From contig JAFAPF010000083.1 in the NCBI GenBank assembly GCA_019247245.1, positions 1 to 12,121 of the forward strand: DNA of 12,121 nucleotides, given 5' to 3'. Of the stretch, positions 5,469-12,121 are shown one piece after another. Both the position numbers and the translations under genes were made by a program. This DNA comes from Rubrobacter sp. (GTDB taxonomy: Bacteria; Actinomycetota; Rubrobacteria; Rubrobacterales; Rubrobacteraceae). Below the pieces are notes generated by a model. The model worked only from the letters and a program-made list of their open reading frames with translations. It did not search any database and was not told the origin of the DNA. Within the stretch, counting starts at the first letter, position 1, and each line of letters starts with the position of its first letter.

Positions 5469-5789
5469 TTGGAGAGCAAGCCAGTCTCGGAGGCCATTAC
5501 CTTTTCCGCGAAGAAGATGCGAAAGAATAGTCTCTTTGACTCCCCGTACCTCTTCTACGACGTGTACTGTCTACTACCCGGCCAGCACCAGAACGTCCAC
5601 GCCCACGAAAACTCTGATAAGGTGTATTATGTGCTTGAAGGCACCGGCCGCTTCACCGTCGGTGACGAAGAAAAAGATCTCACCAGAGGCTACGCGGTCC
5701 TCGCTCCGGCAAGAATTCCCCATGGCGTCCGCAACACGTTCGCGGAGAACCTGATCCTTCTTGTTACTATGGCGCCGAAGTTGTCCTGA
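5469..5789 (+). CDS. Single-domain cupin protein
   Basis: This 106-residue protein starts at TTG 5469. That start is fixed by AAGGAGG at 5456-5462 with a 6-nt spacer; the ATG at 5465 is in another frame. Residues about 31-98 form a cupin barrel. Motif 1 is PGQHQNVHAHENSDKVYYVLEGTG, with metal-ligand candidates His44 and His46 and Lys51 where Glu is usual. Motif 2 is APARIPHGVRN with His85. Small cupins of this kind bind a metal or sugar-like ligand and act as isomerases, dioxygenases or sensors; nothing here picks one. Metal binding would rest on three histidines. The gene stands alone behind the inverted-repeat cluster at 5350-5396 and converges on the broken M28 gene (33-bp gap). Confidence 0.85.
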   Translation: MESKPVSEAITFSAKKMRKNSLFDSPYLFYDVYCLLPGQHQNVHAHENSDKVYYVLEGTGRFTVGDEEKDLTRGYAVLAPARIPHGVRNTFAENLILLVTMAPKLS

Positions 5790-5822
5790 AGTGCGCGCTC
5801 CTCCCCGAGCAAGTAGAGCCGC

Positions 5823-6862
5823 TCATGATCGCTGGGTGAAAAGGTGTTCTCGCTGCTGGGCTGCGATCGCAGGAAGATACCGGTCTAACTCTCGGACGAC
5901 GTCGATGGCTACTCCTACCGCACCAACATAGAAAGCCTGGTCGATGGTTTCGAAGTCGTCGGTCGGCTTGTGGTAGTACCTGTGCTCTCCCACGAGGAAG
6001 TAGAGAAACGGGATGTTGCCCACGTGGAAGGGCGCGTTGTCGGAGCGGTACGTCCAGTCTTGTCCGCGTGGATAGGACCGGTCGAGGCCGAACACCAGCT
6101 CGACACGCCTATATCCTTGCTAGCCTTCTCGCCGGAGGGCTTGAGGGACGGGTATTGGTAAGTCCCGGCCACGTAATAAAGCTTATTCTGGTCGTCGTGG
6201 ACGATCATATTTAGATTAACGTCCACTACTATGGCGTCCCTGCGACCGGCGGATGAGCGACGAAAGCCTTCGAGCTTTCCTCACCGAACTCCTCTCCGTC
6301 CGTGGCAGGCACAATGATCGAAGTGTCCGGCCTATGCTTGCTGAAGTAGCCTACTACCGCGAAGAGCGCGGCAGTTCCGGAAGCATTATCGTCCGCACCG
6401 TTGTAGATCTGTTTGTTAATTACGCTTAAGTAATCGTAATGAGTCGTGACGACTATGTAGTGCTCCGGATCTGAGGCACCTTCGACGTACCCGACGACGT
6501 TGGCTCCTCGATATTCTTTATTGTTCTCTCTTGAGAAAAAGGAGAAAGGCTGAATAAAGGAGTTACCGAAGGTTTGGAGACCGTGCTTCTCGAACGTCTG
6601 AACTATCTAGTCCCGCACCTTCTGTTGCCCGCCGTACCCGTTTTCGGCCCTCGAACGAATCATCCGAGAAGGTCTGGAGGCTGGCAAGGAGCTGCATCGC
6701 ATCGACATTCGGTTGCGCAGCTCCGTTCGAGGCATCGATCGTCTCTTCCTGCGAGACGCTGCTCCTCTCCGAAACAGCGTACCCTGAAACGGTAAAGGAC
6801 ACGAGCAACAGAACCAGGAGGCAAAGATTCATCGAGAGGTTAAAAAGAGGCCTCTTGCTCAA
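5823..6862 (-). pseudogene. Broken secreted M28-family aminopeptidase
   Basis: The reading frame starts at TTG 6862, overlapping the TGA that ended the upstream gamma-glutamyltransferase frame (TTGA). It encodes a signal peptide (MNLCLLVLLLVSFTVSGYA) and LLASLQTFSDDSFEGR. The frame then shifts near 6640, giving YGGQQKVRD and a TAG stop at 6609-6607, followed by IVQTFEKHGLQTFG. Zinc-site motifs follow: THYDYL, NGADDNASGTAAL and DGEEFGEES. A second frameshift near 6240 leads into VDVNLNMIVHDD, where the usual Asp ligand reads Asn. A third near 6108 leads into the C-terminus, including YYHKPTDDFETID. M28 enzymes are two-zinc exopeptidases; this one would have worked outside the membrane. With three frameshifts and one stop, no active enzyme can be made. 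The parts match the family in order with nothing missing, so the decay is recent. Confidence 0.88.
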
Positions 6863-8648
6863 TACCCGATCGCAGCTCCTTCACCTCTTGGGTCGGCTCC
6901 TACCGTAAATCGAGCTGGCCTGCCTTCGGAGTCGTATTCGAGGGTCAGACCATGGAGCATTGCCGATCCCACGCTCGTTGCCGAGGCTGGGGTCGTCCAC
7001 GCTGATGTCATGATCTCTGGCTGCTAACTAGTTGCGAACGTACTCCGGGATGCTGCTCTCAACCACGAGAAAACTTGGTTCCACGAAGCTGACGCGGGGA
7101 GCGGTGATCGCTTGCTGGGCATCCATCCGAAAATCGATGACGTTCATCAGCATCTGGGGATCGTTTGTACGATAGTATGGCCACCGAGGCCCCCTATCGC
7201 AACCCAAGGCTTGCCACTGCTCATAACGATCGTCGGGCAAATTCCTACGATCCTGTAGCGGCCGGGGAAGGCGTCCAGCGGGTTTCCTTTCGGTTCAAAA
7301 CGGGCGAACGCAATGGAGTCGTTGATCCAGATCCCCGTTCCCCTAGGCATTACCCTACTCCCGAAAAGGTTGCCCAGGGTTTGTGTTGCAGAGACCACGT
7401 TCCCCTGCTTATCCGCTACGACAAAATGCGAGGTGTGCTCTTGCACTTCAGGGAAATCCTCGTCGGAGAAGCTTGTGGGCGGCTTAAACGGCGTCGCTCG
7501 CGAACGGTTTATGCCCGCGGGTACATCGGCCCAATAACTTTTTGACAGTAGCGAGTTCAGCGGCGCCGGAGTTGCCTCCGGGTCACCACCGTACCTGAGA
7601 CGCACTTCGTACGCCCGCTTCGTGACCTCCGCGTACATGTGCAGGTAGTCGACGCTGTTATGACCGAGCGCCGCCGGGTCGAGGGGGCTCATTATCCCCA
7701 GCCGGAGAAGCGCGTTCCACGAAGTAACCGGAGGGGATGCCGTAACTACTTTATAGCCCCGATAATCGACGCTGGTGGTGTCCCGCCACTCGGGACGGTT
7801 GTTGCGCGGGTCGTCGATGGTCAGGAAGCCCCCGTTCTCGCGCATAGCAGAGCCGATGGCCCGGCCTAACGCGCCATCGCGCACCACTCCGGCACCCTGC
7901 TCAGCGATCCGCTCAAGAGAGCTTGCCAAGTCCTTTTGCACCAGACGAGCTCCGGCCCTAAGCGGTGCTCCGTTGTCTCCATATATGCTCTTTGCGTGCT
8001 CGGGGAACGCGGAGAACTCTTTATCGATGTAATAGGCGCCACGCTCGCCGAGGGCTAATCCTTGATCAGCGAGTTAGACGGCGGGCTAAGAGGGGCCGCC
8101 ACTCAAGCCTGCCGTAGTCGTTCGAGAGAACCTCCCAGGTGTTCACAATGCCCGAGGTGGAGGCAGCTTTAGCGCTTCGACGATTCTGCGCGTAGTTTGG
8201 CGCTGGAGGACGGAACACGTCCGGATCCAGGGTCGCAGGTGTTCTGCTTCCGGAATCGAGACTCGCGTCTCGCCCTTTTCGGCGTTGTAGACGACTACCG
8301 CCCCATACCCCCCGACGCCAGACATCATCGGCTCTACGACGTTCAACACGGCGCCAACCGCTACTGCTGCGTCGCGAAGGCGTTACCCCCATCGGCGAGG
8401 ACCTTCAGGCCAGCCTGCGTAGCGAGCGGGTGAGCAGAGCTGTCCATTCCTGAGGCACCGACAGCCGGACTGGTTCGCGTGCTCTGGCTACTAGGCTTCG
8501 GGCTGTTATCGACGGGTGTTGCAGTGGTCGACCCGGTGGTCTCTTCGCTGGTATCGTCCCCACGAGAAGCATTGCCTGAGGTTACGGACTGAGCGCTACA
8601 AGAACTCAGGAGCCCGAGGATCAAAGCCACGAAAAGTATGTTTCTCAA
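6859..8648 (-). pseudogene. Broken lipoprotein gamma-glutamyltransferase
   Basis: TTG 8648 (GGAG at plus 8655-8658, 7 nt away) opens a lipoprotein signal peptide with lipobox LSSC (Cys17) and a Ser/Thr-rich linker. The gamma-glutamyltransferase large-subunit start follows: SSAHPLATQAGLKVLADGGNA. A frameshift near 8374 leads to DAAVAVGAVLNVVEP and SGVGGYG, another near 8243 to NTWEVLSNDYGRLEWRPLL, and another near 8088, with TAA at 8076-8074 inside PAV*LADQG. The long middle frame holds the autocleavage/nucleophile region EHTSHFVVAD (catalytic Thr kept; second Thr is Ser) and GNVVSATQTLGNLFGS. A shift near 7163 gives PQMLMNVIDF, then TAG at 7030-7028, a shift near 6990, and the true C-terminus ADPRGEGAAIGY ending TGA. 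The family cleaves gamma-glutamyl bonds such as glutathione's. At least five frameshifts and two stops rule out function. Confidence 0.9.
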
Positions 8649-8724
8649 AATACGCTCCGCAAGAAGCAGTGTTTACCAAGCGAAGGTATAACACCGGATA
8701 AGGAAAGGGAAGCGAGCGCAGAAG

Positions 8725-8756
8725 ACGAGACCCATAGCAGCGTCTATGGGCCTCGT
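8725..8756 (-). terminator. Hairpin downstream of the SAH hydrolase gene
   Basis: Thirteen-base arms ACGAGACCCATAG (8725-8737) and CTATGGGCCTCGT (8744-8756) flank a 6-nt loop. On the plus strand one A-C pair breaks the stem. On the minus strand the same pair is U-G, so the stem is complete only in minus-strand RNA. This fits a terminator or 3' stabiliser about 40 nt past the hydrolase stop. A T-run after the stem is weak (TCTTCT). Confidence 0.6.
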
Positions 8757-8797
8757 TAGTGTACCTCGCGATTGGGAACGTAATAAAGGGTTTTGCG

Positions 8798-10060
<1,263 letters not shown>

Positions 10061-10117
10061 CTAAGCTGTGTTCTCCTTCCGTATAGGGTATTGACAGACT
10101 GATATGTTTGGCGTCCG

Positions 10118-11098
10118 CTAACTCTTCACCGGCTCGGCCAGCGATTCGACTTCCGGAGTTGGGCCGAACACGCTGACGTAGCGCTCGGCGAACTCAGCGG
10201 GCGTGAAATGATGCTCTTGGCAGCCGCGCTGCTCTACGGCATAGGCCGCGGTCAGCGCTGCGACGCGCCCAACGATCGGCAAGGGGAAACGGCGCGCCAG
10301 CCCGAACACCAGCCCGGCTATATAGGCATCACCCGCTCCAGTGGGGTCAACCACGCCTGTAACGGGGGCGATCGGGATCTCCACCTCCTCACCATCGGTT
10401 CCGGCAGTGTAGATCGTCGAGCCTTGTTCGCCCCGTGTGACCACCGTCAGCGGCGTGGCAGAGATCAAATCCTCCTCAGTCCAGCCCGTCTTCCGGGCCA
10501 TCATGGCAAACTCGTAATCGTTGCCGATCAGCATGCTGGCGCCAGTCATACCGCTCAGGATATCGTCACCCTCAAGCCGGGGCGTCTGTTTGCCGGGGTC
10601 GAACAGGAACGGTACGCCGAGCTGTCGACACTCATTGGCGTAGCGCGACATGGCCTCGGGATCGGTTGGTGAGATCACTACCAGGTCCTCGGCGCTCAGC
10701 CCCAGCTCCAAGAGCGATAGGTTCTTGGCCTGAGCCATCGCACCGGGGTAGAAGGCGACGATCTGGTTGTTCGCTTTGTCGGTGTTGATGAAAGCAGACG
10801 CCGTGAACTCGTCTTCGATCTCGACGATACCGGAAGCATCAATGCCCTGACACTCCATCAACTCTCGATACTCGCCGAAGTCCTCGCCGGCGCTGGCGAC
10901 AACCAGCGGACGCTCGCCAAGCAACGCCAGCGAGTAGGCGATGTTGCCCGCCACCCCCCCACGCATCCGGCGCATGGAGTCGACCAGGAAGCTGACGGTT
11001 AGCATGTGGGCCTTGTCCGGCAGGACATGGTCCTTGAAATTGCCAGGAAAGTCCATGATATAGTCGTAGGCTAGTGAGCCAGTGACGACGATCCGCAC
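10118..11098 (-). CDS. PfkB-family sugar/nucleoside kinase, probable adenosine kinase
   Basis: The start is chosen as GTG 11098, because AAGGAG (plus 11105-11110) sits exactly 6 nt before it and the product (326 aa) begins RIVVTGSLAYDYIMDFPG, the usual ribokinase-fold beginning. Longer frames up to 11149 lack a signal. Family signature 1 is GGVAGNIAYSLALLG (Gly47-Gly48). Signature 2 is DPTGAGDAYIAG (residues 251-262), with the anion hole GAGD and catalytic base Asp257. The lid-like region carries FTASAFINTD. PfkB kinases phosphorylate sugars or nucleosides with ATP. Because this gene leads directly into the SAH hydrolase gene, which makes adenosine, adenosine to AMP is the likely reaction. 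Substrate assignment is inference from context; ribokinase-type activity remains possible. Confidence 0.88.
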   Translation of the reverse strand: MRIVVTGSLAYDYIMDFPGNFKDHVLPDKAHMLTVSFLVDSMRRMRGGVAGNIAYSLALLGERPLVVASAGEDFGEYRELMECQGIDASGIVEIEDEFTASAFINTDKANNQIVAFYPGAMAQAKNLSLLELGLSAEDLVVISPTDPEAMSRYANECRQLGVPFLFDPGKQTPRLEGDDILSGMTGASMLIGNDYEFAMMARKTGWTEEDLISATPLTVVTRGEQGSTIYTAGTDGEEVEIPIAPVTGVVDPTGAGDAYIAGLVFGLARRFPLPIVGRVAALTAAYAVEQRGCQEHHFTPAEFAERYVSVFGPTPEVESLAEPVKS

Positions 11099-11204
11099 GG
11101 TAAACTCCTTCATTCTTGCGAGGTTTGACTCAACCCAAGAAAGGCACATTAGCAGAATCGTGGCCCGTTTTCACATGAGCGAGAGCACTTTATAACCCCT
11201 TCGA

Positions 11205-11236
11205 GGCGCACGAAAGCGCCAAAACGGCGGGCTTTT
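11205..11236 (-). terminator. Two mutually exclusive hairpins between the SRPBCC and kinase genes
   Basis: Plus 11213-11236 reads AAAGC-GCC, AAAAC, GGC-GG-GCTTTT. It forms an 8-bp stem with a 2-nt bulge, and on the minus strand ends in a short U-run 9 nt after the SRPBCC stop. The segment GCGCC (11216-11220) can instead pair with GGCGC (11205-11209) across a 6-nt ACGAAA loop. The stems share bases, so only one can form. A terminator for the SRPBCC gene is the simple reading; an attenuator before the kinase operon is speculative. Confidence 0.4.
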
Positions 11237-11244
11237 GCCAGCGC

Positions 11245-11703
11245 TCAGGTGACGCCTTCTTCGACGGCCATCCGCAGTCTCTCGAGCACGTCGCCCTGAA
11301 TCCGGCGCAGCGCCCGGGGCGCGAATATGCGTTCGAAAAAGCCACCGATGCCAATCGCACCTTCCCAGCTACTCTCAAGGACCACGAGGGTACGATCCCC
11401 GCCTTCCGAAGGGGTCAGTGTCCAAGTCATGACGAAGGAGGAGCGTGTATCACGCTCCACGATCGCTCTGCCCGTAGCGGGCTCCTCGACGTGTATTCGG
11501 TACGATCTTTGACGCCCTCCTGCCTGCAACCGGTAACTAATCAGGGCGCCCTCCCCTGGTTCATTCTGCTCCACACGGTAGTCCGAGAAGTACTCAGGCG
11601 GCAAGATGCGAGACCGGCCATAACGATAATCCAAAAGGAGCTCGCGAACGCGCTCTAGTTCTGCCGAGATTACCTCCTCCGTCCGCGCAACTAGCCTGCT
11701 CAT
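11245..11703 (-). CDS. SRPBCC (START-like) superfamily protein
   Basis: This 152-residue protein has the layout of the helix-grip fold. There is an N-terminal strand and helix (SRLVARTEEVISAELERVRELLLD), then PPEYFSDYRVEQNEPGEGALISYRL as the start of the beta-sheet. Further strands are SYRIHVEEP, RAIVERDT, FVMTWTLTP and RTLVVLESSW, and a long C-terminal helix (RALRRIQGDVLERLRMAVEEG) closes a hydrophobic cavity. Family members bind lipids, polyketides or other hydrophobic ligands, or simply act as lipid-binding or toxin-like proteins. No catalytic residue is apparent and the ligand is unknown. The ATG at 11703 is supported by GAGGAGG (plus 11711-11717) with a 7-nt spacer. The upstream region carries three inverted repeats that may regulate it. 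Confidence 0.82.
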   Translation of the reverse strand: MSRLVARTEEVISAELERVRELLLDYRYGRSRILPPEYFSDYRVEQNEPGEGALISYRLQAGGRQRSYRIHVEEPATGRAIVERDTRSSFVMTWTLTPSEGGDRTLVVLESSWEGAIGIGGFFERIFAPRALRRIQGDVLERLRMAVEEGVT

Positions 11704-11812
11704 GCGGTTCCCTCCTCACTGTCGCTGCCAACTGCCGAACCGGGCGCGCTCGGACCTGCCCCGGCGATCGTCTCTCCAAAAGAGTATCCCCTCTTGCCAG
11801 AGAGGTCAGCCT

Positions 11813-11860
11813 ACAGGCTCGTGTCAAGTTTGACACAGGTCCGTCTATAAACGAGCCTGT
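11813..11860. promoter_or_regulatory. Nested inverted repeats (outer 10-bp, inner 7-bp arms) upstream of the SRPBCC gene
   Basis: Outer arms ACAGGCTCGT (11813-11822) and ACGAGCCTGT (11851-11860) are exact reverse complements 28 nt apart. Inside lies the near-continuous palindrome GTGTCAAGTTTGACAC (11821-11836), arms of 7 bp with a 2-nt centre, which shares two bases with the outer left arm. The inner dyad contains TTGACA on each strand. TATAAA at 11846-11851 is only 10 nt from the plus TTGACA, too close for a standard promoter. The layout resembles operator dyads, but no regulator gene is adjacent. Confidence 0.55.
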
Positions 11861-11863
11861 TTG

Positions 11864-11888
11864 TCATGAGGTCGAGGTGTCCTCATGA
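11864..11888. repeat. 8-bp inverted repeat TCATGAGG/CCTCATGA
   Basis: TCATGAGG (11864-11871) and CCTCATGA (11881-11888) are perfect inverted copies with a 9-nt spacer, directly beside the nested dyads. Half-sites about 17 nt apart centre to centre suit a dimeric DNA-binding protein. TCATGA is itself a palindrome. Confidence 0.5.
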
Positions 11889-12017
11889 GAGGTTGGATGC
11901 TCAAGACTGTAGCTGCGAACGCATGAACATCACTAATTCTCGATCGAGTGTAGCATCATGTGAGAGCACAGCTGGCGGCGTGCGCGTCGAGTAGGCACTC
12001 ATTCTCAAGGAGCGGAC
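11889..12017. other. Intergenic stretch, no feature seen
   Basis: Between the inverted repeats and the terminator hairpin of the right-edge gene I see no start codon with a ribosome binding site, no RNA gene and no repeat longer than the background. Confidence 0.4.
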
Positions 12018-12038
12018 AGCGCGGTTTCGCCGGGCGCT
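12018..12038 (-). terminator. Hairpin after the right-edge gene
   Basis: AGCGC (12018-12022) pairs with GCGCT (12034-12038), and an inner CGG/CCG stem closes a CGAAA loop on the minus strand. It begins 1-2 nt past the tandem stop codons. A U-run after it on the minus strand is absent. On the plus strand ACTATTTTGTTT follows the hairpin, so it may act in either direction. Confidence 0.4.
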
Positions 12039-12039
12039 A

Positions 12040-12121
12040 CTATTTTGTTTCGCGGTTCAGAACCGCGACCGTATTGCGGTAGAACTTCTCGGCGCTCGCC
12101 CGGCTGCCTCCGATGCATACC
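12040..12121 (-). CDS. C-terminal 26 residues of an unidentified protein (partial, window edge)
   Basis: The frame enters from the right edge as VCIGGSRASAEKFYRNTVAVLNRETK and stops at TAG 12042-12040, directly followed by a second in-frame TAG. The residue mix, with an amphipathic helix AEKFYRNTVAVLNRE, is protein-like, and the tandem stops plus hairpin support a gene end. A perfect 17-nt palindrome CGCGGTTC-A-GAACCGCG (12051-12067) lies inside it, close to the stop. The family cannot be told from this tail. An alternative frame starting at an ATG at 12119 continues through the hairpin and looks less natural. Confidence 0.45.
   Translation of the reverse strand, partial: VCIGGSRASAEKFYRNTVAVLNRETK

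Noticed and set aside
5823..8648. Programmed frameshifting or readthrough to explain the broken GGT and M28 frames
   Set aside because: Too many unrelated breaks of different direction, plus in-frame stops without slippery heptamers, for a programmed mechanism.
10061..10117. SAH or SAM riboswitch before ahcY
   Set aside because: The 57-nt gap after the kinase gene is too short and lacks the conserved helices; no such motif was seen upstream of the kinase either.
11099..11149. Upstream start for the PfkB kinase (343 aa)
   Set aside because: No ribosome binding site there, and the added residues do not fit the family. GTG 11098 has AAGGAG at 6 nt and gives the usual N-terminus.
11830..11851. 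TTGACA and TATAAA as a plus-strand promoter
   Set aside because: The spacer is only 10 nt; sigma-70 promoters need about 16-18. TTGACA is better explained as part of the inner dyad.

Overview
The window is bacterial DNA of moderately high GC, with GTG and TTG starts used freely and several genes whose -10 box lies too close to the start codon for a leader. Together with the proteins seen (a short-form S-adenosylhomocysteine hydrolase beside a PfkB kinase, a Yip1-family membrane protein, a stand-alone Nfu, an M24 peptidase) this fits a deep-branching Actinomycetota such as a Rubrobacter relative. That placement is inference; no rRNA or single-species marker is present.

Layout. 1-256 (-): N-terminal membrane part of a protein cut by the window edge, resembling a sensor input domain. 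257-558: no protein gene, but a decayed tRNA-Glu(CUC) at 453-529. 559-1149 (-): divergent PAP2-like membrane protein, head to head (19 bp apart) with an unknown two-helix membrane protein at 1169-1954 (+). 1965-2549 (-): Yip1-like membrane protein. 2719-3240 (+): small unknown membrane-anchored protein. 3269-3511 (-): Nfu-type Fe-S scaffold, divergent from an M24 Xaa-Pro-type peptidase at 3621-4793 (+). The peptidase ends tail to tail, overlapping by 4 nt, with a 69-aa Cys-rich protein at 4790-4999 (-). Upstream of that small gene is a frameshifted ORF at 5024-5294 (-), then three adjacent perfect inverted repeats (5350-5396), then a cupin at 5469-5789 (+).

5823-8648 (-) is a former two-gene operon: a lipoprotein gamma-glutamyltransferase (6859-8648) followed by a secreted M28 aminopeptidase (5823-6862). 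The genes were joined by a TTGA start/stop overlap. Both are broken by several frameshifts and in-frame stops. If intact they would have formed an envelope peptide and gamma-glutamyl salvage unit.

8798-11098 (-) is an intact adenosine-handling operon: PfkB-type kinase (probable adenosine kinase) then S-adenosylhomocysteine hydrolase. It splits the by-product of SAM-dependent methylation and would clear the adenosine made. 11245-11703 (-) is an SRPBCC lipid- or ligand-binding-fold protein. Upstream of it, 11813-11888 carries three perfect inverted repeats, two nested. The right edge holds the last 26 codons of another minus-strand gene with tandem stops.

Two themes stand out: erosion (decayed tRNA, two broken peptidases, one broken small ORF) among intact housekeeping genes, and compact leaderless-type promoters with unusually many perfect inverted repeats between genes. 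I did not find a convincing new multi-gene system such as a defence island, CRISPR array or mobile element.
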